Shown piece after piece: positions 14,731-23,545 of a stretch of DNA of 64,000 nucleotides. The position numbers were made by a program, and so were the translations under genes. The stretch is from G963662655 sp963665015. Its GTDB lineage: Bacteria; Cloacimonadota; Cloacimonadia; Cloacimonadales; JAIOQZ01. The stretch covers positions 1,178,001 to 1,242,000 of the forward strand of contig CAXXSY010000004.1 in NCBI GenBank assembly GCA_963665015.2, written 5' to 3'. The notes beneath the pieces were generated by a model. The model ran no database searches. It was not told the origin of the DNA and saw nothing but the letters and a program-made list of their open reading frames with translations. Each line of letters begins with the position of its first letter. Within the stretch, counting starts at the first letter, position 1.

Positions 14731-15855
14731 ATGAATACGGTATTTCCAGAAAAATCGGTCATCGAGAAATCGCGTGTAATCACGAACAATCGTCTGCTGA
14801 CGGATTCGCTGGACGCAATTCCCGTGCATATAGTCATTATTGACGAAAATCGATCGATTGTCTTTCTCAACCGATCCACGATGGACTATTTCGAGGTATC
14901 CGAAAGGCATAAGGTACTCGGTAATTATCTTGGTGAACTCATCAAGTGCACCAATGTCTATCATACGGAATACCGATGCGGAACAACGAATCATTGCCGG
15001 TTCTGCGGAGCGCTGAACTCGATCCTGGAGGGTCTTCAGGGCAAGCCGAATACCAAGGAGTGCCGCCTGCTCGTGCGAAAGGGCCATATCGTTGAAGCAC
15101 TGAACCTGAACATTACAACCTCACCGATGATGATCGACGATATTCAGATGTTTATGCTCACCGTGGAGGATATCAGCGCGAAAGTACGCAAGCAGGCGCT
15201 CGAGCGTATCTTTTTTCACGATATCCTCAACACGGCATACGCGATCTCGTCGGGTCTCGATTTAATTCTGGATGACGAATCCGGAAAATACAGTATCGAG
15301 ATCATGAAAGCGCTGCCATCGACCGCGCAACGTTTGATCGAGGAGATCGCCGATCAGCAGCAATTGATTCGTGCAGAGCAAAACGACCTCGAGGTTTCTC
15401 CCTGTTCTTTTGGAACGAAGAAAATCGTATTGGATGTTTTGAATCATGTCCGCAATTACCAGCGCTTTACCGACCGGAAGATCGTCATCGATCCGGCGTT
15501 CGAAGACGTCATGCTACAAACGGATTACACGCTTCTGGTGCGGATTCTCTTCAACATGATCAAGAACGCGCTGGAAGCCGGCAAAAGCGATGTTCGCATC
15601 AACTGCCGCAAAGTTGGAGAATCCACACGGCTTGATGTACACAATGACGAGGTGATACCGGATAAGGTTTTCTACCAGATGTTCCAGCCGTCCTTTTCCA
15701 CCAAGGGATCGGGGCGCGGATTCGGGACCTACAGTATCAAGCTCCTGACCGAGCGATATCTGGATGGCGAGGTTGGCGTAACGAGCACCGAAGAGGAAGG
15801 AACCGCGTTTTTCATCTGTATTCCGAATCTCAAGTTCGATTTATCTAAAATATGA
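14731..15855 (+). CDS. PAS-domain sensor histidine kinase
   Basis: A 374-residue soluble kinase. PAS domain at about residues 25-150 (IVIIDENRSIVFLNRSTMDYF) with an inserted cysteine cluster, CGTTNHCRFCGA, which could bind metal or sense redox. A dimerisation helix carries FFHDILNTAYAISSG, with His as the likely phosphoacceptor. The HATPase domain has the N-box NMIKNALEAG and G-box GSGRGFGTYSIKLL. There is no transmembrane segment and no adjacent response regulator, so it probably signals to an unlinked regulator. It follows the MoxR gene closely and may share its promoter. Confidence 0.88.
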   Translation: MNTVFPEKSVIEKSRVITNNRLLTDSLDAIPVHIVIIDENRSIVFLNRSTMDYFEVSERHKVLGNYLGELIKCTNVYHTEYRCGTTNHCRFCGALNSILEGLQGKPNTKECRLLVRKGHIVEALNLNITTSPMMIDDIQMFMLTVEDISAKVRKQALERIFFHDILNTAYAISSGLDLILDDESGKYSIEIMKALPSTAQRLIEEIADQQQLIRAEQNDLEVSPCSFGTKKIVLDVLNHVRNYQRFTDRKIVIDPAFEDVMLQTDYTLLVRILFNMIKNALEAGKSDVRINCRKVGESTRLDVHNDEVIPDKVFYQMFQPSFSTKGSGRGFGTYSIKLLTERYLDGEVGVTSTEEEGTAFFICIPNLKFDLSKI

Positions 15856-15930
15856 TACCCGAGATGTCGATATAGGATACAGAGTACGTGTTGCCGGATA
15901 TTCCGTATCCGGTCGTGAAGGATGTTTGAG

Positions 15931-16227
15931 ATGAAACTTGTCATATTGCTGCTTCTCGCCCTGTTCATCATCAATATCGTGTTCGGCGATGGATTGATGG
16001 TGTTCAGGTTGTCGGAGGCGTTCCAGTACAGCTACATGCTCAAATATATCCTCACCGCGATCGGCTCGATCCTGTTCACCATTATTCTGATGTCGGTGCT
16101 CTTCGATTCGTTCAAACTTTTCAAACTGCCCACCGAAGACGAGGAAACCACAGAACCCGTAGCGCCCCTCGATAACAACCTGCCTGTCGCCCCCGAGGAC
16201 GACCTCTTTATCGAAGACCTCGACTGA
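15931..16227 (+). CDS. Small two-helix membrane protein, unknown
   Basis: 98 residues. Two hydrophobic segments (LVILLLLALFIINIVFG at the start; YILTAIGSILFTIILMSVLF near residues 38-57) are followed by an acidic, Pro-rich tail. The start at 15931 is chosen over 15922 because AAGGA lies eight bases before it. No family recognised. The tail would probably be cytoplasmic if the N-terminus is inside. Confidence 0.6.
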   Translation: MKLVILLLLALFIINIVFGDGLMVFRLSEAFQYSYMLKYILTAIGSILFTIILMSVLFDSFKLFKLPTEDEETTEPVAPLDNNLPVAPEDDLFIEDLD

Positions 16228-16233
16228 TCCCCT

Positions 16234-16296
16234 GGCTACACAGACGTCCACGTCTGTATCTCTCTCTGGCCCGCCAAGCTCCTGCTTGGCATCTCC
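16234..16296. repeat. Two adjacent REP-like hairpins
   Basis: First copy: ACAGACG/CGTCTGT stem around TCCA. Second copy: GCCAAGC/GCTTGGC stem around TCCT. Both end in ATCTC. Two different stem families lie side by side with the same skeleton. Confidence 0.8.
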
Positions 16297-16393
16297 ATCG
16301 TCTCCCACGGCTTATCCATCATATTTTTTCCTTGCACGATATTATTCGGCGAATAAACTGCGATTCCATAATGAAAATCCAACCGGAGTTATC

Positions 16394-18403
16394 ATGAATC
16401 GCATCATCGTCACGGTGTTCCTCTCAATCCTCTGCTGCATTCTGACAGCGCAGAGTCTCGAAATCACCGACTTCGAGCGCATCGACAGCGACGTGTCCGC
16501 GCGCGTTACCGCATCGAAATTGGACAACTACGGCAAGCCCATGGCGCTATTCAAGATATCCACCGCGCTGACCGGCGTTTCCGTAACCGGTACCGGCTTG
16601 TGCGAGGTGGAGGCAAAGACCGGCGAACTGTGGGTGTATGTCAATGAGGGCACCTTCAACATCAAGGTCGCGGTGGAAGGCTACGAAAGACTTGTTTACA
16701 GACTGCCCGAGACCGCGAAGTCTGCGACTGTCTATCGCATGAAACTTCGTGGAGACCGGATCGACAAGCTGAACGTATTGTTCATCACGGAACCGGGCGA
16801 CGCGGAAAAATGGCTGGACGACGAACTGCTTGGGACAGGAGACAGTTATATCGTCACGCCGGGTGAGTACACATTGCAGGTAAGGAAGCAGGGCTACAAA
16901 TCTTACGTCACCACGATCATCGTCGATGAGAAGCATGTGCTTTTCCGGGATATCGTTCTGCCGACGGTAGAGCCGGTTCTGTTCACCGTCCGAAGCGTGC
17001 CCCAAGGAGCCGGAATCAGCATCGACAACGCGCCCTACGGTAATACCGACTGTCAGGTTCCGCTCTATCCGGGAACCTATCATCTGCGGCTGAATCTCGC
17101 CGGCTACGAACCGTGGGAGCGAGAGATCACCGTCACCGAATCCGGCAGCAACACGATCACCGGCAATCTCGTCAAGACGACATCAACACTTACGCTGAAA
17201 ATCGTTCCCGCCAACGCCGAAGTGCTGATCAACAACGTGATCGAAAACAGGCGCATGCTGGAAAAGGGACCGGGTGCTTACAAGATCGAGGTGAGGAAGG
17301 ATGGTTATGAGCCGGAAACCCGCATGATAACCATCGAGAAGGGAACGCCCCGCACCGAGACCTTTAGCCTCAAGCAGCAGACCGGGCGACTTACCTTCAC
17401 CGTGAAGCCTATCGAAGCGCAAATCACCCTCAACAATGGCTACAAATGGCAGGGCGGCAAGATCAGGAGTCTTCCCGTGGGTCACTATACCGCGACTGCG
17501 ACATGTGAAGGCTATGAGCAGACGCAGCAGGCGTTTCGCATTGATCACGGTGCCGAGACGAGGGTGGATATGGTGATGGAGGCTGTGGAAAAAAAAGACG
17601 ATTCCCAACCTTTGCAGGATTCGGCAAATGAACTTGCCGATGGGCCAAAAGAGGTGAAGGCTCTCAAATCACATACAAGTCCAACAGGCATCGAGATGAT
17701 CTTTGTCGAGGGTGGTACGTTCCAGATGGGATCGAATGAAGGTGAAGACGATGAGGGACCGGTGCACAGCGTAACAGTGCCATCGTTCTATATTGGAAAA
17801 TTCGAACTGACGCAGATACAATGGGAAATTGTGATGGGGGATGGTCCTTCAGAATTTGCGGGAGATAATATGCCTATTAAAAAAATCTCGTGGTTTGATG
17901 CCGTGGAATTTTGTAACAAACTCAGCAGAAAAGAAGGATTGACACCATGCTATACTGGTAGCGGGGATAGAATACGATGCAACTTCGCAGCAAATGGTTA
18001 TCGATTGCCAACGGAAGCGGAATGGGAGTATGCTGCGCGGGGAGGCAAGCGAAGTGAAGCCTTCAATTATTCTGGTAGCAATATGCTTGGTGATGTGGGC
18101 TGGTTTGGTAAAAACAGTGAAAACAAAACGCACGAGGTGGGGAGCAAGCTTGCCAATGAGCTTGGACTGTATGATATGAGCGGCAATGTGAGTGAATGGT
18201 GTTGGGATTGGTATAAGGAAGACTACTATACCGATAGTCCCTCAGCGAATCCCACAGGACCTAATATCGGCTCGCATCGTGTGAGGCGTGGAGGCTATTG
18301 GACCTTCAACGCGGACTGCTGTAAAGTTGCAAAACGAAGCTATGGTGCCCCGTTCTACGCCAGCAACTACGTTGGTTTCCGTGTGTGCAGAACGGCGGAG
18401 TGA
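16394..18403 (+). CDS. PEGA-repeat protein fused to an FGE/sulfatase-modifying-factor domain
   Basis: 669 residues. A signal peptide (MNRIIVTVFLSILCCILTAQS) is followed by about five PEGA-like beta repeats (e.g. VLFITEPGDAEKWLDDELLG, FTVRSVPQGAGISIDNAPYG) to about residue 430. The C-terminal FGE domain (FVEGGTFQMGSNEGEDDEGP, RLPTEAEWEYAARGG, GLYDMSGNVSEWCWDW) runs to the end. FGE-like domains in such secreted proteins usually act as C-type-lectin-fold binding modules, not sulfatase activators. The FGE half has clearly lower GC than the PEGA half. The extreme C-terminus (RRGGYWTFNADCC onward) is rich in NNC/NNT codons, as in variable regions of diversity-generating retroelement targets. Start chosen for the signal peptide and CGGAGTTATC site. 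Confidence 0.88.
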   Translation: MNRIIVTVFLSILCCILTAQSLEITDFERIDSDVSARVTASKLDNYGKPMALFKISTALTGVSVTGTGLCEVEAKTGELWVYVNEGTFNIKVAVEGYERLVYRLPETAKSATVYRMKLRGDRIDKLNVLFITEPGDAEKWLDDELLGTGDSYIVTPGEYTLQVRKQGYKSYVTTIIVDEKHVLFRDIVLPTVEPVLFTVRSVPQGAGISIDNAPYGNTDCQVPLYPGTYHLRLNLAGYEPWEREITVTESGSNTITGNLVKTTSTLTLKIVPANAEVLINNVIENRRMLEKGPGAYKIEVRKDGYEPETRMITIEKGTPRTETFSLKQQTGRLTFTVKPIEAQITLNNGYKWQGGKIRSLPVGHYTATATCEGYEQTQQAFRIDHGAETRVDMVMEAVEKKDDSQPLQDSANELADGPKEVKALKSHTSPTGIEMIFVEGGTFQMGSNEGEDDEGPVHSVTVPSFYIGKFELTQIQWEIVMGDGPSEFAGDNMPIKKISWFDAVEFCNKLSRKEGLTPCYTGSGDRIRCNFAANGYRLPTEAEWEYAARGGKRSEAFNYSGSNMLGDVGWFGKNSENKTHEVGSKLANELGLYDMSGNVSEWCWDWYKEDYYTDSPSANPTGPNIGSHRVRRGGYWTFNADCCKVAKRSYGAPFYASNYVGFRVCRTAE

Positions 18404-18593
18404 TTCAGACAGAGAGAGTGCCAAGCGCTTGGGGATTCGAATTTGCAAGCAAATTTACAGGAGCTCGGCGGACCACGGGGAAGAGAGATGCCGAGTTCTG
18501 GGGGATTCGATTTGTCAGACTACGTCTGAAAATCACAGGAGCTCGGCGGTCCATGAGAAAGGAAGGATGCGGACGGGGACGTCCGCGCTCCAA
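18404..18593. repeat. REP-like hairpins with nested insertions
   Basis: Two hairpins of the GCCGAG/CTCGGC type appear split in their loop by a second element. At 18415-18475 the insert contains GATTCGAATTTGCAAGC; at 18487-18560 it contains GATTCGATTTGTCAGAC. Both inserts end in ACAGG before AGCTCGGCGG resumes. A third hairpin (GCGGACG/CGTCCGC, 18569-18587) abuts the cysA stop. Confidence 0.65.
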
Positions 18594-19628
18594 TCAATAC
18601 GGCAGGCTGCGGACGGGGCGGAGGTAGGCTTTCATGCCGGGTTCGAGCGGCGTGCGGGTGTAGTCGCTGTGGGACAGGTGCACCTGGATGATCTGGTGCA
18701 TGGCATCGGTGAATTCGAGCTTGACCATCGAGCCGGCGGTGAGAACGCGCTGCGTCTGCACAGGAAGGACGTCCCGGATTCCGTGCGGATTGAGCAGCAC
18801 TTCGATCTCGTAGGAGCGCACCAGCATTTTTTGCGATTTATCCTTCGAATGACCATGGAAAATCTTCTGCGATTCGTCGAACCGCCCGTGGAACACGTTG
18901 ACATCTCCTAAAAACTGCATCACGAATTCGCTCGCGGGGTGGTGGAACACCTCGTCCGGCGCTCCGACCTGCTCGATTCTGCCCTGGTTCATCACCACGA
19001 TCCGGTCCGACACTTCGAGCGCTTCCTCCTGATCGTGCGTCACGAAGATACTGGTCACATGCAGCTTGTCATGCAGATTGCGCAGCCATCGACGCAGCTC
19101 CGACCGCACCTTCGCGTCCAGCGCACCGAAAGGCTCGTCCAGCAGCAGCACTTCGGGCTGGATGGCAAGCGCTCTCGCCAGCGCGACACGCTGCCTCTGC
19201 CCGCCGGAAAGCTGCGAGGGCATCCGTTTCGCCATCGATTCAAGCTGGATCAGTTGCAGAAGCTCATTCACGCGATCGCGGATTTCCTTTTTCGATGGGC
19301 GCTCAGAGCGCTTCATGACCCGCAGACCGAAGGCGATATTCTCGAAGACGTTCATGTGCCGGAAGAGCGCGTAGTGCTGGAAGACGAATCCGACCTGCCG
19401 TTGACTCACCGGCTTTCCGGCGACGTCAGTGCCATGGAAGAGTATCTGCGACTCGGGATGCTCGTCCGGCAACTCGAGTCCCGCGACCAGTCGCAGGAGC
19501 GTTGTCTTACCCGAACCGGACGGGCCGAGCAGCGCGGTCAGCTCGCCCTTGTCGAAGGTGATGGATATGTCCTTCAGTGCTTGAAAGCGGTCGAATGTCT
19601 TCGTGATGTTCTTCAGTGCGATGCTCAT
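18594..19628 (-). CDS. cysA: Sulfate ABC transporter ATP-binding protein
   Basis: 344 residues. Walker A GPSGSGKTT (about 31-39), Q-loop FQHYALFRHMNVFEN, signature LSGGQRQRVALARAL, Walker B EVLLLDEPFGALD and switch His in VTHDQEEA. A C-terminal TOBE-like regulatory part follows. It energises inner-membrane sulfate/thiosulfate import with CysT and CysW. The frame is open further upstream, but ATG at 19628 overlaps the cysW stop (ATGA) and begins MSIALKNITKTF, the normal start of the family. Last gene of the operon. Confidence 0.95.
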   Translation of the reverse strand: MSIALKNITKTFDRFQALKDISITFDKGELTALLGPSGSGKTTLLRLVAGLELPDEHPESQILFHGTDVAGKPVSQRQVGFVFQHYALFRHMNVFENIAFGLRVMKRSERPSKKEIRDRVNELLQLIQLESMAKRMPSQLSGGQRQRVALARALAIQPEVLLLDEPFGALDAKVRSELRRWLRNLHDKLHVTSIFVTHDQEEALEVSDRIVVMNQGRIEQVGAPDEVFHHPASEFVMQFLGDVNVFHGRFDESQKIFHGHSKDKSQKMLVRSYEIEVLLNPHGIRDVLPVQTQRVLTAGSMVKLEFTDAMHQIIQVHLSHSDYTRTPLEPGMKAYLRPVRSLPY

Positions 19629-20464
19629 GCCTTCTTCTCCTTCATTTTCCATTCGATGGAAGATTTGAAAACGATGGTCACCAGCGCCAGCAAAGCCAGC
19701 AGGGAGGCCACGGCGAACGCGGCGGTGAACTGGTATTCGTTGTAGAGGATTTCGGTGTGCAGCGGCAGGGTGTTCGTCTCGCCGCGGATGTGACCCGACA
19801 CGATGGAGACGGCGCCGAACTCGCCCATGGCACGGGCGTTGCTCAGGATGACGCCATAGATCAGGCCCCATTTGATGTTGGGTAGTGTGACGCGCCAAAA
19901 CGTCTTCCAGCCGCTTGCGCCGAGTGTGAGCGCCGCCTGCTCCTCTTCGCTTCCCTGCTCGGTCATCAGCGGGATCAGTTCGCGCGCGATGTAGGGGAAT
20001 GTGACGAACAGCGTGGCGATGACGATGCCCGGGACGGCGAAGATGATCTGGATGTTGTTGCGCCCGAGCCAGGGGCCGAGCCAGCCGTGCGCGCCGAAGA
20101 GCAGCACGAAGACCAGTCCGGAGACCACCGGCGACACAGCGAAGGGGAGGTCGATCAGCGTGATGATCAAGTTACGTCCTCTGAAGCGGAATTTCGACAG
20201 CGACCACGCCGCCGCGAGACCGAACAGGATGTTCAAAGGCAGCGAGATGCCGGCGACCAGCAGCGTCATGCGGATCGCGGCAAAGGCGTCCGTGTCCGAT
20301 ACGCTCTTCAGCCACACCGCTACACCCTGACGGAACGCCTCGCCGAACACCACGACCAGCGGCAGGATCAGGAACGCGCCCAGGAAACCGAGCGTCAAGA
20401 GGACGACGGCGATATCGACGGTGAGCGGGGTACGGATGCCGGTGCGGACGTTCACGCGGTTCAT
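19625..20464 (-). CDS. cysW: Sulfate ABC transporter permease CysW
   Basis: 279 residues with six predicted membrane helices. The EAA-type coupling motif is in EEQAALTLGASGWKTFWRVTLPNI, and NARAMGEFGAVSIVSGHIRGETNTL is characteristic of CysW. It forms the channel with CysT. Its ATG overlaps the cysT stop (20461-20464) and its stop overlaps the cysA start. Confidence 0.95.
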   Translation of the reverse strand: MNRVNVRTGIRTPLTVDIAVVLLTLGFLGAFLILPLVVVFGEAFRQGVAVWLKSVSDTDAFAAIRMTLLVAGISLPLNILFGLAAAWSLSKFRFRGRNLIITLIDLPFAVSPVVSGLVFVLLFGAHGWLGPWLGRNNIQIIFAVPGIVIATLFVTFPYIARELIPLMTEQGSEEEQAALTLGASGWKTFWRVTLPNIKWGLIYGVILSNARAMGEFGAVSIVSGHIRGETNTLPLHTEILYNEYQFTAAFAVASLLALLALVTIVFKSSIEWKMKEKKA

Positions 20465-21288
20465 GACGCCTCCTTCAGGCGTTTCCCGCTCCAGAACTGA
20501 ATCAGGTTGATCGAGAAGATCAGGACGAACGATATCGCGAGCATTCCGAGCGCGATGGCGGTTGCGCCGGCGTAGTCGTACTGCTCAAGGCGCGTGATGA
20601 TGAGGAGCGAGGTTATCTCGGTCTTCATGGGCATGTTTCCCGCGATGAACACCACCGATCCGTATTCGCCCAGCGCACGTGCCAGCGCCATGGTAAAGCC
20701 GGTCAGGAGCGACGGCATGATCATGGGCATCATGACGCTACGAAAAGTCCTCCAGCGGCTTGCACCGAGGCTGAGCGACGCCTCTTCGACCTCCTGATCG
20801 AGTTCCTCCAGCGCCGGCTGAACCGTGCGCACCACGAAGGGCAGTCCGATGAAAATCATGGCGATGGTGATGCCGATGGGGGTGAAGGCGACCTTGATCC
20901 CCGCGTCGAGGAGCGGTTTGCCGATCCATCCCGTGGGCGCGTAGATCGCGGTGAGGGCGATGCCGCTGACCGCCGTGGGCATGGCGAAAGGGAGGTCGAT
21001 GATCGCGTCGATGATGCGTTTCCCCGGGAAGCGTACACGCACCAGAAACCACGCGATGACGATGCCGAAGAAGGCGTTCACCAGCGCCGCGACGAGCGCC
21101 GTTCCGAAGGTGAGCTTGAAGGAAGCGAGCACCCGTGCGTCGGTCAGGGTGCCCCAAATCCCTGCCCAGCCGATGCTGCCGCTCTTGACGGACAGTGCGG
21201 AGAGGGGCAACAGAACGATCAGTCCGAGGTACAGCAGCGTGTAGCCGAGGCTGAGTCCGAAACCGGGCAGGATGTTCTTCCGTCTCAT
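20461..21288 (-). CDS. cysT: Sulfate ABC transporter permease CysT
   Basis: 275 residues with six predicted membrane helices. EEASLSLGASRWRTFRSVMMP is the EAA loop; ARALGEYGSVVFIAGNMPMKTE is typical of CysT/CysU. LPFAMPTAVSGIAL marks the central pore helix. It lies four bases after sbp and overlaps cysW, so translation is probably coupled. Confidence 0.95.
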   Translation of the reverse strand: MRRKNILPGFGLSLGYTLLYLGLIVLLPLSALSVKSGSIGWAGIWGTLTDARVLASFKLTFGTALVAALVNAFFGIVIAWFLVRVRFPGKRIIDAIIDLPFAMPTAVSGIALTAIYAPTGWIGKPLLDAGIKVAFTPIGITIAMIFIGLPFVVRTVQPALEELDQEVEEASLSLGASRWRTFRSVMMPMIMPSLLTGFTMALARALGEYGSVVFIAGNMPMKTEITSLLIITRLEQYDYAGATAIALGMLAISFVLIFSINLIQFWSGKRLKEAS

Positions 21289-21292
21289 TTTG

Positions 21293-22372
21293 CTACCTCT
21301 TGTCCGCCTTGTTCAGATAGATTTGATCGAAGACGCCGCCGTCCGCGAAATGCGTCTCCTGCGCCTTGTGCCAGCCGCCGAAAATCTGATCGACCGAGAA
21401 GGTCTCCACGTAGCGCAGGCGGCTGTTGTCAACCGGATCGGCGTATTCGGGGCGATAGGGGCGATAATAATGCTTGGCCACAATGCGCTGGCCGACCGGG
21501 GAATAGAGGTATTCCAGATAGGCTTGCGCGAGTTCGCGGGTGCCGTGCTCGTCCGCGTTTTTGTCGATCAGGGCGACCGGCGGTTCCGCCAGGATGCTGA
21601 TCGAGGGGATGACGATCTCGTATTCGTCCGGGTCGAACTCATTGATCGCCAGGTAAGCTTCGTTTTCCCAAGTGAGGAGGACATCGCCGATCCCGCGCTG
21701 GATAAAGGTGGTTGTCGATCCACGCGCGCCGGTGTCGAGAACGGGAACGTGTTTGTAGAGTTCGGTTACGAATTCGCGCGCCTTTTGCTGCGCCGCTTGC
21801 TGCTCGTCCTTGTAGAACGGATTGTCCAGCTTGTAGAAGTCGCCCAGTTCGCGTTGCAGGAAGTAGCCCCAGGCCGCGAGGTAGTTCCAGCGCGCGCCGC
21901 CGGAGGTCTTCGGGTTGGGCGTGATCACCTCGACGCCATCTCCTACGAGGTCGTCCCAGTCGTGTATCTGCTTCGGGTTGCCCTTGCGCACCAGGAAGAC
22001 AACCGTCGATGTGTAGGGACAGGAGCGGTTCGGGAGCCTCGACTGCCAATTATCAGGCAGCAGACCGGTCTTTTCGCTGATGGCGTCGATATCGTAGGAG
22101 AGCGCGAGGGTGACGATATCCGCGGGGAGACCGTCGATCACGCTCCGCGCCTGTTTTCCGGCTCCGCCGTGCGATTGTTTGATATTGGCTTTCTGGCCTG
22201 TCTCGGTATTCCAGTGCGCCGCGAACGCCTCGTTGAACTCCTGGTAGAACTCGCGCGTGGGATCGTAGGAGACATTCAGCATCTGGTTGGGGTTGTGGGA
22301 TGAACCCTTGCAGGAAGTCAGTGCAATACAAATTATCGCGCTGATGATCAGTATCAATCTTTCAAATTTCAT
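21293..22372 (-). CDS. sbp: Sulfate/thiosulfate-binding lipoprotein
   Basis: 359 residues. The N-terminus MKFERLILIISAIICIALTSC has a lipobox (L-T-S-C), so it is anchored in the membrane rather than free in the periplasm. Family motifs: LNVSYDPTREFYQEFNEAF, QSHGGAGKQARSVIDGLPAD, and ITPNPKTSGGARWNYLAAW. It delivers sulfate to CysTW. It lies 53 bases after the Rrf2 gene and is probably co-transcribed with it. Confidence 0.95.
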   Translation of the reverse strand: MKFERLILIISAIICIALTSCKGSSHNPNQMLNVSYDPTREFYQEFNEAFAAHWNTETGQKANIKQSHGGAGKQARSVIDGLPADIVTLALSYDIDAISEKTGLLPDNWQSRLPNRSCPYTSTVVFLVRKGNPKQIHDWDDLVGDGVEVITPNPKTSGGARWNYLAAWGYFLQRELGDFYKLDNPFYKDEQQAAQQKAREFVTELYKHVPVLDTGARGSTTTFIQRGIGDVLLTWENEAYLAINEFDPDEYEIVIPSISILAEPPVALIDKNADEHGTRELAQAYLEYLYSPVGQRIVAKHYYRPYRPEYADPVDNSRLRYVETFSVDQIFGGWHKAQETHFADGGVFDQIYLNKADKR

Positions 22373-22425
22373 ACTTGCCTCTTTTAATCACGACCTTATC
22401 GGTGTATATTATGTCCAAAAAAAAT

Positions 22426-22887
22426 TTACACCCTATTATCGTCCGGACAATCGGGTTCCTTTAATTCTTCTTCGTTTACGGGATCAAAACCCGCCAGATC
22501 CTTGATGGTAACGCGATCCAGCATGTGGGCGATATGGTTTCGAATATCGAGGAAAAATCTTCTGAAATGACATGATTGTTCTTGAGAGCATTTTTCGTAT
22601 TCACAGCTCGAGACGCAGGCGATGGGGGCCAGCATACTGTCGTAGAAGCGAACGACCTTGCCGATGGTGAGTTTCGCGGGATCGACCAGCAGGTGATAGC
22701 CGCCGTCGCGCCCCGGGACTCCCTTTACCCACCCGGCGTCTTTCAGGTCGAGCATGATGTGCTCCAGGAAGCGCTTGGGAATATCGTTTTCCTCGGCGAT
22801 GTGACGGATGGAGAAGAGCTTCCCCGGCTCGATCGCCAGAAAAACGAGTGCCCTCAGCGCATAGTCCGTCTTTTTCGATATCTTCAT
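22426..22887 (-). CDS. Rrf2-family transcriptional regulator with four cysteines
   Basis: 153 residues. The N-terminal winged helix (KTDYALRALVFLA, IPKRFLEHIMLDLKDAGWV, GRDGGYHL) is typical of Rrf2. Cys91, Cys95, Cys100 and Cys106 lie where IscR/NsrR bind an Fe-S cluster, though spacing differs. As first gene of the sulfate-uptake operon it probably controls that operon in response to sulfur or Fe-S status, as CymR does in Bacillota; that role is inference. Confidence 0.9.
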   Translation of the reverse strand: MKISKKTDYALRALVFLAIEPGKLFSIRHIAEENDIPKRFLEHIMLDLKDAGWVKGVPGRDGGYHLLVDPAKLTIGKVVRFYDSMLAPIACVSSCEYEKCSQEQSCHFRRFFLDIRNHIAHMLDRVTIKDLAGFDPVNEEELKEPDCPDDNRV

Positions 22888-22916
22888 TTCATCATCCTGC
22901 TTGTTGCCGACTTCTC

Positions 22917-22954
22917 ATAAACGTGAAAACATCCGTTTATCGCACTTCTGTCAA
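22917..22954 (-). promoter_or_regulatory. Promoter and candidate operator of the Rrf2/sulfate operon
   Basis: Minus-strand TTGACA is at 22954-22949. A perfect 7-bp inverted repeat, ATAAACG (22917-22923) and CGTTTAT (22934-22940) with a 10-base spacer, covers the expected -10 position. Its place suits autorepression by the Rrf2 protein. Confidence 0.45.
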
Positions 22955-23077
22955 GCATATTCACTTCGCGGAGTGTAACAAAATGGTTTGCGAAGCGCTA
23001 TACGAACGAGAAATATTCGTTGACAGTAAAATGGCTCTCCAGCCTTTATATACGAAATGGAATCAGGAGTCGCATAC

Positions 23078-23545
23078 ATGACCAGACGCATATTAACAGT
23101 GGGAACGCTCTTTCTTCTCATCGCATTGCTCGCAAGCTGCGGCAACTGGATGTACAACTCGCCCAAGCCGCAGTTTCACGTTCAGGTGACCGACGGGAAA
23201 TCCGGCAACAACTACGATCCGGAGCTGGACGATATCGAAGTCTATTTCAACGAGAAGCTGATCGGCGTCACCGAGAAGGGCGGATATCTGAAGCTGATTG
23301 ACGCGCGAGACGAATTGGGTGACGATTTTCAGGAAATGCTCGCCGGAGACATGATCGAGCTCAAGAAGGGCGACTACTACGCGTTCAAGCGAGTTACCGC
23401 AGAAGACCTCGATAAGGGTAGAAAATACAAAAAAATCGATCTGGAAAACTTCGAAGTGATCGACAATGACGATGCTGCCAATTTCGTGCGCATCTTCATC
23501 GTGGAGAATTACACTGGTCTAACATTTTATCGTCAGCAATCATGA
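23078..23545 (+). CDS. Small lipoprotein, unknown
   Basis: 155 residues. The N-terminus MTRRILTVGTLFLLIALLASC has a lipobox. The rest is acidic and mixed alpha/beta with no family recognised. The start at 23078 has CAGGAG nine bases upstream; an in-frame ATG at 23057 would put the Shine-Dalgarno inside the gene. A TTGACA lies at 23020-23025. It overlaps the next lipoprotein gene by ATGA, so the two are probably made together. Confidence 0.7.
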   Translation: MTRRILTVGTLFLLIALLASCGNWMYNSPKPQFHVQVTDGKSGNNYDPELDDIEVYFNEKLIGVTEKGGYLKLIDARDELGDDFQEMLAGDMIELKKGDYYAFKRVTAEDLDKGRKYKKIDLENFEVIDNDDAANFVRIFIVENYTGLTFYRQQS

